NCBI RefSeq assembly: GCF_011090185.1
Contig: NZ_JAAFGS010000007.1
Location: 1 to 64,000 of the forward strand
Direction of reading: 5' to 3'
Source: Saccharibacillus alkalitolerans
Lineage (GTDB): Bacteria; Bacillota; Bacilli; Paenibacillales; Paenibacillaceae
DNA length: 64,000 bases
Under the pieces are notes generated by a model. It was not told the DNA's origin and did no database searches. It saw only the letters and a program-made list of their open reading frames with translations. Shown here piece after piece: positions 36,632 through 48,174 of the stretch. The translations under genes were made by a program, and so were the position numbers. The stretch's first letter is position 1; every line of letters begins with the position of its first letter.

Positions 36632-37096
36632 GTGAATATCAGCACAAGATTTCCGGTCGCGGTGCACACCCTGATTCTGCTTAGCGCTTCGCAGCCCGGA
36701 ACGGCTACCTCGGAGATGATCGCGTCCAGCGTGAATACGAACCCGGTCGTGATCCGGCGGATTACGGGCATGCTCGGGCGGGCCGGACTTGTCGAAGCGA
36801 GAGCCGGAGTAGCCGGCGCGCGGCTCAAGAAGCCGCTGGCCGAGATTACGCTGCTGGACGTGTACAAGGCGGTGAACGCCGTCGGCGAAGGCGGGTTGTT
36901 TGCCGTGCACGACAGCCCGAATCCGAACTGCGAAGTGGGCCGCAACATCCAGGCCGCGATGAACCCGATCTTCATTTCGGCCCAGCGCGCCATGGAGCAG
37001 GTGCTGGAGGGAACGACCGTCGCCGACGTAGCCGGCGATATTTCGCAGCTGGAAGGCATCGCGCTTCCGGATTTCTTCAGTCCGGCGGGCCGTTGA
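36632..37096 (+). CDS. Rrf2-family transcriptional regulator
   Basis: A 154-residue winged-HTH repressor (NISTRFPVAVHTLILLS opening, VIRRITGMLGRAGLVEA recognition region). Only one cysteine is visible (NPNCEVG, about residue 98), so the three-cysteine iron-sulfur cluster site of IscR/NsrR is absent; it resembles YwnA-type members. GTG start behind GGGAGG, in frame with an upstream ATG that lacks a ribosome binding site. Confidence 0.88.
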   Translation: MNISTRFPVAVHTLILLSASQPGTATSEMIASSVNTNPVVIRRITGMLGRAGLVEARAGVAGARLKKPLAEITLLDVYKAVNAVGEGGLFAVHDSPNPNCEVGRNIQAAMNPIFISAQRAMEQVLEGTTVADVAGDISQLEGIALPDFFSPAGR

Positions 37097-37158
37097 CCGT
37101 CCCGCCGCTTGCGCTGCCGAAGACTCGTCGTCAATCCGGTAAGCCCGGACAGCATAAA

Positions 37159-37201
37159 AGAAAGCCCTTCTTCCGACAGTACGGAGAGAAGGGCTTTTTT
37201 T
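37159..37201. terminator. Bidirectional terminator between rrf2 and the AIM24 gene
   Basis: AAAGCCCTTCTTCCG pairs with CGGAGAGAAGGGCTTT and ends in T7. It lies between converging genes. Confidence 0.88.
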
Positions 37202-37251
37202 GCGTCATGCGTATGCCTTGCGAAATGCCTGCCTGCCGGCCCCGTTCGCGT

Positions 37252-38034
37252 TCAGAACGAGCGGGTACGGATCGGAAGCGTCGGCGCCAGCCACACTTCG
37301 CCGTGTCCGCGAAACGTCTGCAGCATGCCTTCGCCGGAAGAAGCGGAGCCCATGAGCGACTTGGTCGATTTTTCGACCGAAAACTCGATCGTGCTGCTGC
37401 GCAGCACCGCGAAAGTGCCGTCAACTTTAAGCGTTTCGCCTTTCAGTTCGTAACGCACCAGTTCGTATTCCGGCACGGGCAGTTCCAAGACCACGTAGCT
37501 GTTGGCCGACGCCGTGATTTTCGTCTGGAACAACCCTTCGCCGCCGAAGACGGCGGACGAAACGTTGCCCTGTTTGGCGACGCCGACTTTGACCGTATTT
37601 TCCGCGCAGTAGAACAGGCCGTCATCGACGATGATTTCTTCGCCCGCCGCCAGCTCGATAAAGGTGAACTCCTTGCGCTTCGGCTCCAGGTAGATCTCGC
37701 CCGAACCGCGGTATACCGGTTTGCTCGCCGTTTCGCCGGTCACGGCGCTTCCGACGAATTTTTTGGCGAAGCCTCCCACGCCGCCCGCGCGGTTTTCGAT
37801 CTCGATGCTGCCGAACATATACTGGAGCGCGCCCGCTTCGAGAATGACCGACGAATCTTCGATCAGAATCCGGACCTGCTGCCAGTTGAAACGATCTTGA
37901 TCGTGATGATTGACCGATTTGGCGAGTTCGGCGTTATAGTTCTCCGGCAGGCCGCCCGCCTGCATAATCTCGATGATCAGATTGTCTCTTTTCACTGAAC
38001 TGAATACGCGGAAATCGTTGTGGCGAAACTGCAT
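37252..38034 (-). CDS. AIM24 family protein
   Basis: A 260-residue soluble beta-rich protein of the AIM24 family. Typical elements are a central GSGEIYLEPKRKEF, DDGLFYCAENTVKVGV and a C-terminal FRGHGEVWLAPTL. The ATG follows GGGGAGG; the frame is open 27 codons further upstream. Bacterial AIM24 homologues are of unknown function. Monocistronic, flanked by terminators on both sides. Confidence 0.87.
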   Translation of the reverse strand: MQFRHNDFRVFSSVKRDNLIIEIMQAGGLPENYNAELAKSVNHHDQDRFNWQQVRILIEDSSVILEAGALQYMFGSIEIENRAGGVGGFAKKFVGSAVTGETASKPVYRGSGEIYLEPKRKEFTFIELAAGEEIIVDDGLFYCAENTVKVGVAKQGNVSSAVFGGEGLFQTKITASANSYVVLELPVPEYELVRYELKGETLKVDGTFAVLRSSTIEFSVEKSTKSLMGSASSGEGMLQTFRGHGEVWLAPTLPIRTRSF

Positions 38035-38122
38035 GGACGTTTTCCTCCCCGGATGTGTGTAGAGTGATGTCTTGACCTTGACGGCATATACGCGCGCGGT
38101 CCGGCCAGGTTGCAAAAAGAAA

Positions 38123-38158
38123 AAAAAGCCCTTCGGCGAATGCCGGACGGCTTTTTTT
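38123..38158. terminator. Terminator of clpP
   Basis: AAAAAGCC and GGCTTTTTTT flank an inner CTTCGGC/GCCGGA stem. On the minus strand it ends clpP transcription and it precedes the AIM24 gene. Confidence 0.8.
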
Positions 38159-38205
38159 CGTTCCTTGGTTCTCCCGGGTCCGCTCGCGCTTCCCGAAAGT
38201 TCCGT

Positions 38206-38808
38206 TTACTTCACGCCGACTTCGGCTACCGGCTTCTCGATCACTTTGTCGATGATGCCGTATTCCGCGGCGGTCGCCGCGTCCATGAAGTAGTCGCGGT
38301 CCGTATCCTTCTCGATGCGCTCCAGCGGCTGGCCGGTGCGCTCGGACAGGATGCGGTTCAGCTTGTCGCGCAGCGCGAGGATGCGGCGTGCCCGGATTTC
38401 GATGTCCGAAGCCTGGCCCTGAGCGCCGCCGAGCGGCTGGTGAATCATGATCTCGCTGTTCGGCAGGGCGAAACGCTTGCCCTTGGCGCCGGCGTTCAGC
38501 AGGAACGCGCCCATCGACGCGGCCATGCCGACGCAGATCGTCGAGACGTCGGCCTTGATGAACTGCATCGTATCGAAAATCGCCATGCCGGCCGTGATGG
38601 AGCCGCCCGGGCTGTTAATGTAGAGGTAGATGTCCTTCTCCGGATCTTCCGCTTCGAGGAACAGCATCTGTGCGATAATCGCGTTGGCCACGACGTCGTT
38701 GACTTCGGTGCCGAGGAAAATGATGCGGTCTTTCAGCAGCCGGGAGTAAATGTCGTACGCTCTTTCGCCGCGGTTGCTTTGTTCAACGACCATAGGAATG
38801 TAACCCAA
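38206..38808 (-). CDS. clpP: ATP-dependent Clp protease proteolytic subunit
   Basis: A 200-residue serine peptidase that forms the tetradecameric barrel working with ClpC/ClpX/ClpE. The catalytic triad Ser98 (GMAASMGAF), His123 (MIHQPLGG) and Asp172 (DRDYF) is intact. The chosen start is TTG behind AAGGAGG, giving the family N-terminus GYIPMVVEQ; an ATG five codons in is an alternative. Upstream lie a SigA promoter and a CtsR operator. smpB/ssrA in this window tag substrates for this protease. Confidence 0.97.
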   Translation of the reverse strand: MGYIPMVVEQSNRGERAYDIYSRLLKDRIIFLGTEVNDVVANAIIAQMLFLEAEDPEKDIYLYINSPGGSITAGMAIFDTMQFIKADVSTICVGMAASMGAFLLNAGAKGKRFALPNSEIMIHQPLGGAQGQASDIEIRARRILALRDKLNRILSERTGQPLERIEKDTDRDYFMDAATAAEYGIIDKVIEKPVAEVGVK

Positions 38809-38933
38809 GTGAAAAACCTCCTTGTGAACGGATCATATCCGTCATTAGAATTGGAATGGATGTCCTGCTGGGCAGCCTGCCGAACCCTCTTTGTCCAATC
38901 AGGTCCGATAAACGTCTAGCCGGTATTACCCAT

Positions 38934-38962
38934 ATGATAAACAATTCCAAACATAAAGTCAA
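38934..38962 (-). promoter_or_regulatory. Promoter of clpP
   Basis: On the minus strand TTGACT, a 17-base spacer, then TATCAT. It reads toward clpP and leaves a leader of about 115 nt. Confidence 0.78.
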
Positions 38963-38973
38963 AGAAAGTCAAA
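38957..38973 (+). promoter_or_regulatory. CtsR operator
   Basis: AGTCAAAGAAAGTCAAA agrees at every defined position with the CtsR consensus RGTCAAANANRGTCAAA. It overlaps the -35 box of the clpP promoter, so CtsR would repress clpP until heat or protein stress. Confidence 0.85.
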
Positions 38974-39073
38974 CTTTCTGCAAAAAAAATAGCCGTTATC
39001 GGCGTCAGGACAAGCAAATACAGTTAAATAATGAACGAGCTGCCTGTTCTGGCAAGCAATTGGAATTCAAAAA

Positions 39074-39148
39074 TGGCGCGCCCGCCAAGAATCGAACTTG
39101 GATCTCAGGCTTCGGAGGCCTACGTCATATCCATTGGACCACGGGCGC
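39074..39148 (-). tRNA. tRNA-Arg (CCG)
   Basis: Complete cloverleaf on the minus strand with anticodon CCG (loop CTCCGAA). The acceptor GCGCCCG pairs with CGGGCGC, the discriminator is G and CCA is encoded. It is isolated, between clpP and cggR. The surrounding 38824-39448 spacer otherwise holds only the regulatory sites listed. Confidence 0.93.
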
Positions 39149-39330
39149 ACATTCATAAACAGCAGCAATCATTATTATACAAGGCTGCAAGAGAAATTGC
39201 AAGCCCTCTTGATGCTGTAAAAAACGGTCTTGAGCTTCTGCTAGATCGTGGGGCCGTCAAGCGGATTTTCTCTATATATAGTAGGGATAAGCCGGCGGGG
39301 CGAGAAGGCAAAATAACCGTTCCGCAAAGC

Positions 39331-39359
39331 TTGCATCGGGGCGTCAAATTGGTTAGAAT
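39331..39359 (+). promoter_or_regulatory. Promoter of the cggR-gapA operon
   Basis: TTGCAT (39331-39336), 17-base spacer, TAGAAT (39354-39359). The predicted start site is directly upstream of the CggR operator. Confidence 0.7.
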
Positions 39360-39364
39360 AGCTG

Positions 39365-39401
39365 TGGGACATAAAAAGTGTTCCCGGGACAATAAATGTC
39401 C
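39365..39401 (+). promoter_or_regulatory. CggR operator
   Basis: Two tandem half-sites, GGGAC-N8-TGTTCC and CGGGAC-N6-TGTCC, resemble the known B. subtilis operator built from CGGGACN6TGTC repeats. It lies just downstream of the start site, where bound CggR blocks RNA polymerase; fructose-1,6-bisphosphate relieves this. Confidence 0.82.
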
Positions 39402-39448
39402 ATTAATTTAAATTATACGGGCAGACGAAGTTTGCAGAGGTGGATAGC

Positions 39449-40486
39449 ATGCAGAACATTCTTGAAATCCAGCAGCAGCTGCTTCCCGATCTCATGGAAA
39501 CTCTCAAGAAAAGGTATACCATCCTTCATCAGATTATGCTGACGGGCACGACGGGACGCCGAACGCTGGCGAACTCCCTGCAGATGACCGAACGCGTGCT
39601 GAGGGCCGAGACCGATCTGTTGAAAGCTCAAGGCTTGATTGAGACGGACACGGCGGGCATGCGAATCAGCGATGCCGGACAAATCCTTCTTGAGCGTCTG
39701 GAACCGGTATTGAAGGAATTAGTGGGATTGTCCAATTTGGAAGAGAGAATTCGTCATTTCTACGGACTGCGCAAAGTCGTGGTGGTCCCGGGGAACTGCG
39801 AAGAGTCGCCGCTGTCCAAACGCGAACTCGGCAAAGCCGGCGCGAAGGCGCTGCTCAGCGTCATGCGCGGTGGAGACGTCGTGGCCGTTACCGGCGGAAC
39901 GACGCTGGCCGAGATGGCCGAACAGTTGACCCATCCGGTCAACGCGCCGCTCAAGGGAAGCTGGTTTGTGCCGGCCCGGGGCGGTCTGGGCGAGAGCCTG
40001 GAGATCCAGGCCAACACCATCGCTTCCAATATGGCCAAGCGGGTAGGCGCCGATTACCGGCTGCTGCACGTGCCGGATCTGCTCAGCCGCGACGCGTATG
40101 AATCGCTTGTCCACGATCCCAACATCCAGGAGATCGTTCGCGAGATCCGTACCGCGCGCATTATCGTGCACGGGATCGGTAACGCGGTGGATATGGCGAG
40201 ACGCCGCAAGCTGGACAACGACACGACCCATGAGCTTGGACAAAAAGGAGCGGTAGCCGAGTCGTTCGGATACTACTTCGACGAAAGCGGCAGCGTCGTG
40301 CACAACATGCTGACGCTCGGACTCAGACTCGACGATATCAAGGCGGCCGACGTCGTGCTTGGCATCGCGGGAGGCAAATCGAAAGCGAAGGCGATTCATG
40401 CGGTGCTGCGCTTCGGCCAGGAAGACGTTCTGGTCATCGACGAAGCGGCCGCGCTCGAAATCGTCCGGGAGCTGGAGAAAGCCTGA
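39449..40486 (+). CDS. cggR: Central glycolytic genes regulator CggR
   Basis: A 345-residue SorC-family repressor of the lower glycolytic operon. It has an N-terminal HTH (TGRRTLANSLQMTERVLRAE) and a C-terminal sugar-phosphate-binding domain (VTGGTTLAEMAEQL, GGLGESLEIQANTIAS, GIAGGKSKAKAI). The ATG is preceded by AGAGGTGG; a GTG three codons upstream is possible. It is the first gene of its own operon, as in Bacillus. Confidence 0.96.
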   Translation: MQNILEIQQQLLPDLMETLKKRYTILHQIMLTGTTGRRTLANSLQMTERVLRAETDLLKAQGLIETDTAGMRISDAGQILLERLEPVLKELVGLSNLEERIRHFYGLRKVVVVPGNCEESPLSKRELGKAGAKALLSVMRGGDVVAVTGGTTLAEMAEQLTHPVNAPLKGSWFVPARGGLGESLEIQANTIASNMAKRVGADYRLLHVPDLLSRDAYESLVHDPNIQEIVREIRTARIIVHGIGNAVDMARRRKLDNDTTHELGQKGAVAESFGYYFDESGSVVHNMLTLGLRLDDIKAADVVLGIAGGKSKAKAIHAVLRFGQEDVLVIDEAAALEIVRELEKA

Positions 40487-40645
40487 ACATACATCGTTAC
40501 TCATGGCGAGTTCTTTTTCATCACGCATGAAAAGGTCCGCCTTGAATAAATGTTCGTTCCGAAATACGCTCTTTCGAGGGATTTCGCGATGAACACTTAA
40601 TCAAAACATTTCTTCAAAAACCATCTACTTAGGAGGAACTGTTCA

Positions 40646-41656
40646 ATGACTGTAAAAGTGGGAATTAACGGATTTGGTCGTATCGGACGTCTGGCTTTCC
40701 GCCGTATTCAAGACGTGGAAGGCATCGAGGTCGTAGCAATCAACGACTTGACCGACGCTAAAATGCTCGCGCACCTGCTGAAATATGATACAACGCAAGG
40801 CAAATTCAACGGAGACGTTGAAGTACACGACGGCTTCTTCAAAGTGAACGGCAAAGAAGTCAAAGTCATCGCGAACCGCAACCCTGAAGAACTCCCTTGG
40901 GGAGAGCTCGGCGTTGACATCGTTCTGGAGTGCACAGGCTTCTTCACGACAAAAGAAGGCGCTGAAAAGCACATCAAAGCGGGCGCGAAAAAAGTTGTGA
41001 TCTCCGCACCGGCTACTGGCGACATGAAGACGATCGTTTACAACGTTAACCACGAGATCCTCGACGGTACGGAAACGGTTATCTCCGGCGCATCTTGCAC
41101 AACGAACTGCCTGGCTCCTATGGCTAAAACGCTGCAGGACAAATTCGGCGTCGTTCAAGGCCTCATGACGACGATCCACGCTTACACAGGCGACCAAAAC
41201 ACGCTGGACGCTCCGCACGCGAAAGGCGACTTCCGCCGCGCTCGCGCAGCAGCAGAAAACATCATCCCGAACTCGACCGGCGCTGCGAAAGCAATCGGCC
41301 TGGTTATTCCGGAACTGCAAGGCAAACTCGACGGCGGCGCTCAGCGCGTACCGGTTGCCACTGGTTCCCTGACGGAGCTGGTAACGGTTCTGGACAAAAA
41401 AGTAACGGTTGACGAAGTCAACGCTGCCATGAAAGAAGCTTCCGATCCGGAAACTTACGGCTACACGGAAGACGAGATCGTATCGTCCGACATCAAGGGC
41501 ATGACTTTCGGTTCCCTGTTCGACGCTACGCAAACTCGCGTAATGACAGTTGGCGACAAGCAGCTCGTTAAAACGGTAGCTTGGTACGACAACGAAATGT
41601 CCTACACGGCACAGCTCGTTCGTACGCTTGAATTCTTCGCGAAAAAAGCTCATTAA
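40646..41656 (+). CDS. gapA: Glyceraldehyde-3-phosphate dehydrogenase, glycolytic
   Basis: A 336-residue NAD-dependent enzyme. The Rossmann loop [17 protein letters not shown]-selecting INDLTD and the catalytic Cys151 in [12 protein letters not shown] are intact. It starts behind a strong AGGAGG. Its position behind cggR marks it as the glycolytic rather than gluconeogenic isozyme. Codon use is visibly biased to highly expressed forms, as in eno. A hairpin terminator follows. Confidence 0.98.
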   Translation: MTVKVGINGFGRIGRLAFRRIQDVEGIEVVAINDLTDAKMLAHLLKYDTTQGKFNGDVEVHDGFFKVNGKEVKVIANRNPEELPWGELGVDIVLECTGFFTTKEGAEKHIKAGAKKVVISAPATGDMKTIVYNVNHEILDGTETVISGASCTTNCLAPMAKTLQDKFGVVQGLMTTIHAYTGDQNTLDAPHAKGDFRRARAAAENIIPNSTGAAKAIGLVIPELQGKLDGGAQRVPVATGSLTELVTVLDKKVTVDEVNAAMKEASDPETYGYTEDEIVSSDIKGMTFGSLFDATQTRVMTVGDKQLVKTVAWYDNEMSYTAQLVRTLEFFAKKAH

Positions 41657-41752
41657 TTCCGGGCATTTTCGCGCGAAGAGCGGCAAGTAAATAGCATTTG
41701 TCGGTACGTTGGCTTGGTCCGCAAGGGCTCGGCCGACGTACGACATGCACAT

Positions 41753-41787
41753 AAAGCGGAAACAGGGCACTTTTGTTTCCGCTTTTT
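41753..41787 (+). terminator. Terminator between gapA and pgk
   Basis: AAAGCGGAAAC pairs with GTTTCCGCTTT and ends in T5. Partial termination here would keep gapA mRNA above that of the downstream genes. Confidence 0.82.
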
Positions 41788-41864
41788 CTAAGTTGCCGCC
41801 GGCCTGCGAGTCGTATTCCTTGGATTCCTGGATTTCAAATTTGAGGGCATGGGGGATTAAATTT

Positions 41865-43049
41865 ATGAATAAGAAAAGTGTACGTGACGTAGAAGTAAGC
41901 GGCAAAGTCGTGTTTGTGCGCGTCGATTTTAACGTTCCGCTCGAAGACGGAAAGATCACGGACGATACCCGTATCCGTGCAACGATTCCGACGATCGAAT
42001 ACCTGACCGAAAGAGGCGCGAAAGTGCTGCTGGCGAGCCACCTGGGACGTCCGAAAGGCGAAGTTGTCGATTCGATGCGTCTGACGCCTGCCGCCGAACG
42101 TCTGTCCGAACTGCTGGGCAAGCCGGTTGCCAAAGCGGACGAATCGATCGGAGACGCGGTCAAGGCTAAAATCGCCGAGCTCAAAGACGGAGACGTGCTG
42201 GTACTTGAAAACGTGCGTTTCCACAAAGGCGAAGAGAAGAACGATCCGGAACTCGCGAAAGAGTTCGCTTCGCTCGCCGATCTGTTCGTAAACGACGCAT
42301 TCGGCGCCGCTCACCGTGCCCATGCTTCCACCGAAGGCATTGCCCACCACCTGCCGGCCGTATCCGGTCTGCTGATGGAAAAAGAACTCGACGTTCTCGG
42401 CAAAGCGCTGTCGAACCCGGAGCGCCCGTTCACGGCGATCGTCGGCGGATCGAAAGTCAAAGACAAGATCGACGTGATCGACAACCTGCTGAACATCGCC
42501 GACAACGTGCTGATCGGCGGCGGCCTGGCTTACACCTTCTTCAAAGCCCAAGGCTATGAAATCGGTCAATCCCTGCTGGACGAAAGCAAGTTCGACGTCG
42601 CGCTGGGCTTCATCGAGAAAGCGAAAAAGCTCGGCAAGAACTTCATGCTGCCGGTCGATATCGTCATCTCCGACGACTTCAGCGCTTCGGCCAACACGAA
42701 GATCATCAACGTCGAAGACGGCATCCCGTCCGATTGGGAAGGCATCGACATCGGTCCTAAGACGCGCGAACTGTACGCCGACGTCATCTCGAAGTCCAAA
42801 CTGGTCGTATGGAACGGACCGATGGGCGTATTCGAAATCGAGCCTTTCTCCCACGGCACGCGCGCCGTAGGCGAAGCTTGCGCCAACACGGCGGGCTACA
42901 CGGTAATCGGCGGCGGCGACTCCGCTGCGGCGACCGAGAAGTTCGGCCTGGCCGATAAGATGGACCACATCTCCACGGGCGGCGGCGCTTCCCTGGAGTT
43001 CATGGAAGGCAAAGCCCTCCCGGGCGTCGTGGCTCTGAACGACAAGTAA
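41865..43049 (+). CDS. pgk: Phosphoglycerate kinase
   Basis: A 394-residue two-lobed kinase forming ATP from 1,3-bisphosphoglycerate. It opens with [12 protein letters not shown] and has HLGRPKG and the C-terminal nucleotide-binding [12 protein letters not shown] plus [10 protein letters not shown]. The ATG follows GGGGGATT; the frame is open 52 codons upstream through the spacer, which was discounted. Confidence 0.98.
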   Translation: MNKKSVRDVEVSGKVVFVRVDFNVPLEDGKITDDTRIRATIPTIEYLTERGAKVLLASHLGRPKGEVVDSMRLTPAAERLSELLGKPVAKADESIGDAVKAKIAELKDGDVLVLENVRFHKGEEKNDPELAKEFASLADLFVNDAFGAAHRAHASTEGIAHHLPAVSGLLMEKELDVLGKALSNPERPFTAIVGGSKVKDKIDVIDNLLNIADNVLIGGGLAYTFFKAQGYEIGQSLLDESKFDVALGFIEKAKKLGKNFMLPVDIVISDDFSASANTKIINVEDGIPSDWEGIDIGPKTRELYADVISKSKLVVWNGPMGVFEIEPFSHGTRAVGEACANTAGYTVIGGGDSAAATEKFGLADKMDHISTGGGASLEFMEGKALPGVVALNDK

Positions 43050-43288
43050 GATCCGATTCCCGGGCCGCTCCGGCGGCCGAGAATCCCGCCGGAATCGTCG
43101 CATAGCACGATAGCTTGGAAATTTTTAAAAGCTCGCCCCCGGAGAGACGCAGGATCGCGTTAACCGATCCTGCCTTCCCCGTGAACGAGTTTTCGTAACG
43201 AACTGTTGAAGGGCTTAAAGGGTTACGTTCGCGCAACCGCTGACCTAGCGGAGAGTTGCAAGGAGCCGGAGAAACGAAGTGGTCGCCT

Positions 43289-43342
43289 TTGAAATTTGAT
43301 TTCCACCTCTGTTATGCTTCAATAAGAGAAATCAAATTTCAA
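43289..43342. repeat. 15-bp perfect inverted repeat in the pgk-tpiA spacer
   Basis: TTGAAATTTGATTTC (43289-43303) and GAAATCAAATTTCAA (43328-43342) are exact complements separated by 24 bases. It is AT-rich inside a GC-rich genome and lacks a T run. The 392-base spacer also carries a 9-bp hairpin GCAGGATCG/CGATCCTGC (43149-43173). No gene is seen in it. Confidence 0.8.
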
Positions 43343-43441
43343 CACGCGATCGTAGGCCCTTACAACTTGTAGCGCCTCAGTGTGCACTAACGTCCCTTTT
43401 CCCCGCAAACGGAGAAGTCACCAAAAGGAGTGGATTATTTC

Positions 43442-44194
43442 GTGAGAACGCCAATCATCGCCGGCAACTGGAAAATGTTCAAAACCGTATCCGAGACGCT
43501 GGCTTTCGCCGAAGCGGTAAAAGGCAAAGCCGCCGTGGAAGGTGTGGAAACCGTCATCTGCGCACCGTTCACCAACCTGCCTGCCTTGACCGAAGCGGTT
43601 AGAGGCACGGGCATCAAAGTAGGCGCACAAAATCTTCACTTCGAAGACAACGGCGCATTCACGGGCGAAATCAGCGGCGTCATGCTGAAAGAGCTCGGCG
43701 TGGACTACGTCATCATCGGTCACTCGGAACGCCGTCAGTACTTCGGCGAAACCGACGAGATCGTCAACAAAAAAGTCGTGGCGGCATTCCGCAACGGCCT
43801 GACTCCGATCGTATGCGTAGGCGAAAAGCTCGAAGAGCGCGAAGCCGACCAAACGAAAGAAGTCTGCAAAGTGCAGACGGAAGGCGCGTTCAAAGGTCTG
43901 TCCAAAGAAGAGGCGGCACAGGTTGTCGTCGCTTACGAACCGATCTGGGCGATCGGCACGGGCAAATCTTCGACTTCCGCGGACGCGAACGAAGTGACGG
44001 CTTATATCCGCACCGTTCTGGCCGGCCTGTACGACCAAGCGACGGCGGACGTCATCCGCATTCAGTACGGCGGCAGCGTGAAGCCGGAGAACGTAACGGA
44101 ATACTTAGGCCAAAGCGATATCGACGGAGCACTCGTCGGCGGCGCAAGCCTGCAGCCTGACTCCTTCGTGGCCCTGGTTGAGGGGGCGAAGTAA
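43442..44194 (+). CDS. tpiA: Triose-phosphate isomerase
   Basis: A 250-residue TIM-barrel enzyme interconverting dihydroxyacetone phosphate and glyceraldehyde 3-phosphate. N-terminal [11 protein letters not shown], electrophile His in IIGHSERRQ and catalytic Glu in [11 protein letters not shown] are present. GTG at 43442 was chosen because it gives the family N-terminus behind AAGGAG; a GTG four codons earlier overlaps that site. The stop overlaps the gpmI start by one base (TAATG). Confidence 0.97.
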   Translation: MRTPIIAGNWKMFKTVSETLAFAEAVKGKAAVEGVETVICAPFTNLPALTEAVRGTGIKVGAQNLHFEDNGAFTGEISGVMLKELGVDYVIIGHSERRQYFGETDEIVNKKVVAAFRNGLTPIVCVGEKLEEREADQTKEVCKVQTEGAFKGLSKEEAAQVVVAYEPIWAIGTGKSSTSADANEVTAYIRTVLAGLYDQATADVIRIQYGGSVKPENVTEYLGQSDIDGALVGGASLQPDSFVALVEGAK

Positions 44195-45744
44195 TGACGG
44201 CTCCAAAACCGGTAGCATTGATCATCATGGACGGTTTCGGTCTGCGCGAAGGCGCCGAAGGCAACGCCGTTGCCCAAGCGAAGAAGCCGAACTACGATCG
44301 TTTCATGAGCAAGTATCCGCACACGACGCTGACGGCATGCGGCGAAGCCGTAGGCCTGCCGGAAGGTCAGATGGGCAACTCCGAAGTCGGCCACCTGAAC
44401 ATCGGCGCGGGACGCATCGTGTATCAGGACCTGACCCGCATCACCAAGTCGATCCGCGACGGCGAGTTCTTCGAGAACCCGACTTTGGTCGGCGCCGTTC
44501 AATCGGCCAAAGATAACGGCAAAGCGCTCCACGTGCTCGGACTGCTGTCCGACGGCGGCGTGCACAGCCATATCGACCATCTCTTCGCGACGCTCGAGCT
44601 GGCGAAGAAAATGGATTTCCATAACGTCTACATCCATGCCTTCATGGACGGACGCGACGTCGCTCCGGACAGCGGCAAGAAATACATGCAGCAGCTGGTC
44701 GACAAGATCGCCGAGATCGGCGTAGGCCAAATCGCGACCGTGCAGGGCCGCTACTACGCGATGGACCGCGACAAGCGCTGGGAACGCGTCGAGAAAGCTT
44801 ACCGCGCGATGGTTTACGGCGAAGGCGAATTCGCCTCGAGCCCGCTCGAAGCGGTAGAAGCATCGTACGCGAAGGAAGTCATGGACGAATTCGTGCTGCC
44901 GACGGTCATTACGAAAGACGGACAACCGACCGCGAAGATTCAGACGGGAGACTCCATCATCTTCATCAACTTCCGTCCAGACCGCGCGATTCAGATCTCC
45001 GAAGCGCTGACAAGCCCGGGATTCGCCGGCTTCGAGCGCGGAGAAGGTCAGCCGGAAACGCTGAGCTTCGTATCGTTCACGACGTACAGCGTCAACGTGC
45101 AGGGCAGCGTGGCGTACTCGCCGAAAAACCTGACCAACACGCTGGGCGAAGTGCTCGTGAGCAACAACAAAACGCAGCTTCGCATCGCCGAAACGGAAAA
45201 ATACCCGCACGTGACGTTCTTCTTCAGCGGCGGACGCGACGTGGAGCTGGAAGGCGAAACGCGCATCCTGATCAACTCGCCGAAGGTCGCGACTTACGAC
45301 CTGCAGCCGGAGATGAGCGCGCGCGAAGTGGCCGACGCCTGCGTGGCCGAGATCGAAGCGGAGAGACAGGACTGCATTATCCTGAACTTCGCCAATCCGG
45401 ACATGGTCGGACACTCCGGCATGATGGAGCCGACGATCAAAGCCGTCGAGACGACCGACGAGTGCGTGGGACGCGTCGTAGACGCGGTTCTCGCCAAAGG
45501 CGGCGTGGCGATCATCACGGCGGACCACGGCAACGCGGAAACGGAAATCGACGAGTTCGGGCGCCCGCAGACGGCGCACACGACGAACCCGGTTCCGTTC
45601 ATCGTCACGAGCGAAGATGTCACGCTGCGCGAAGGCGGCATCCTGGCCGATATCGCGCCGACGATCCTCGATCTGATGCAGGTTCCGCAGCCGGCCGAAA
45701 TGACGGGCAAGTCGGTCATTTCCGCTCGCAAAACTTCCAACTAA
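44194..45744 (+). CDS. gpmI: 2,3-bisphosphoglycerate-independent phosphoglycerate mutase
   Basis: A 516-residue manganese enzyme of the alkaline phosphatase superfamily. Metal-binding [13 protein letters not shown], the phosphoserine Ser63 in [23 protein letters not shown] and the late ITADHGNAE are intact. It overlaps tpiA by one base, implying coupled translation. Confidence 0.98.
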   Translation: MTAPKPVALIIMDGFGLREGAEGNAVAQAKKPNYDRFMSKYPHTTLTACGEAVGLPEGQMGNSEVGHLNIGAGRIVYQDLTRITKSIRDGEFFENPTLVGAVQSAKDNGKALHVLGLLSDGGVHSHIDHLFATLELAKKMDFHNVYIHAFMDGRDVAPDSGKKYMQQLVDKIAEIGVGQIATVQGRYYAMDRDKRWERVEKAYRAMVYGEGEFASSPLEAVEASYAKEVMDEFVLPTVITKDGQPTAKIQTGDSIIFINFRPDRAIQISEALTSPGFAGFERGEGQPETLSFVSFTTYSVNVQGSVAYSPKNLTNTLGEVLVSNNKTQLRIAETEKYPHVTFFFSGGRDVELEGETRILINSPKVATYDLQPEMSAREVADACVAEIEAERQDCIILNFANPDMVGHSGMMEPTIKAVETTDECVGRVVDAVLAKGGVAIITADHGNAETEIDEFGRPQTAHTTNPVPFIVTSEDVTLREGGILADIAPTILDLMQVPQPAEMTGKSVISARKTSN

Positions 45745-45762
45745 AGCCCGAATGTGGCATAG

Positions 45763-47169
<1,407 letters not shown>

Positions 47170-47303
47170 GATTTTAGAGCAGCAGGATTTTCGATCAGAG
47201 CTTTCGCGTACCTTTGCGAAGCTTGAATAAAAACGGTCCGCCGTAAGGCGGACCGATCGCTGAACGCTTTCTTCCGGGGACGCCCGGACGGAGCGCGCAG
47301 CAC

Positions 47304-47338
47304 AAAAAAGAGACGCCGGACGCGGCGTCTCTTTTTTT
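47304..47338. terminator. Bidirectional terminator after eno
   Basis: AAAGAGACGCCG pairs with CGGCGTCTCTTT, with A and T runs outside. A further hairpin, CGGTCCGCC/GGCGGACCG at 47233-47255, lacks a T run. Confidence 0.88.
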
Positions 47339-47396
47339 GCGTTTTCCGCTGCGGCGAGCGGACCTCGGGCGAACGATTCCGATCCGGTAAAGGAGC

Positions 47397-48146
47397 TTAC
47401 CGGCGGTTGTAGTAAGCGAATTTGTTTTCCATCAACGCCTTCATGCCGCTGCAGAGCTTGGATACTTTGTTTCGTTCGTGCGCGTAATAATAAACCGCGC
47501 ATATGTCCGCGGCTTCCGGCTTGAGCAGCAGCAGATCTCCGTCGGCTTCTTTCCAGAACTCGCCCAGACAAAGATAGCGCTTGCCGTTAATGTCCAGATC
47601 GCGCAGCATGCCGAGCTCCAAGCGGATCCCTTCGATCGAAATGTTTTCGGCGACCGCAAAATGCTCCCTCACGTCGCCGGGCAGGCGCATATCGAGCAGT
47701 TCTTCCATACGCTCGATTTCAGGCAGCGGCGCGCCGGCATCCAGCACGTCGGATTCCGTGTACACATGCCGCAGCGAAGCGGCAAATTTCGGATAGACGC
47801 GGAACAATTCCGGCACTTTGCCGCGCAGCTGCTCCAAAAGGGCTTTGTTGCGTTCTTGCTGGGCCAGACGAAAAGCGGCGAACTCCCGTTCATGCTGCTG
47901 TCGGTACTCGTCCGACTCCGTAAACGGGACGCCCCGGGCGGTCAAATATTCGGCGGCCCCCCGCTGGCTGGCCAGCAGAGGCGCCCAGCGGAAATCATGC
48001 CGAATCGGCTTGAGTTTGAGAAAAACGCCGCGGGATAAGTGCCCTTCCAGCCAATCCCGATGACGGTCCCACCATTCCCGCCATTCTTCCGGCGACAGTT
48101 CGCCCTGCGCCAGCCTGACCAGCGTCGATTCGAATTGTTGATTCAC
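47397..48146 (-). CDS. SMI1/KNR4 (SUKH)-like protein
   Basis: A 249-residue soluble protein. The C-terminal half (about 150-245) resembles a SUKH domain: EIERMEELLDMRLPGDVREHF, then a Gly/Leu-rich core and YLCLGEFWKEADGDLLLL. SUKH proteins are often immunity proteins against toxins, though many are housekeeping. The N-terminal half is charged and unassigned (EEWREWWDRHRDWLEGH). GTG start behind GGAGG. It lies 28 bases downstream of the lipoprotein gene, probably one transcript. No toxin gene is adjacent. Confidence 0.6.
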   Translation of the reverse strand: MNQQFESTLVRLAQGELSPEEWREWWDRHRDWLEGHLSRGVFLKLKPIRHDFRWAPLLASQRGAAEYLTARGVPFTESDEYRQQHEREFAAFRLAQQERNKALLEQLRGKVPELFRVYPKFAASLRHVYTESDVLDAGAPLPEIERMEELLDMRLPGDVREHFAVAENISIEGIRLELGMLRDLDINGKRYLCLGEFWKEADGDLLLLKPEAADICAVYYYAHERNKVSKLCSGMKALMENKFAYYNRR

Positions 48147-48174
48147 TTGAAAACCTCCAAACCTGCCGCAAGGC

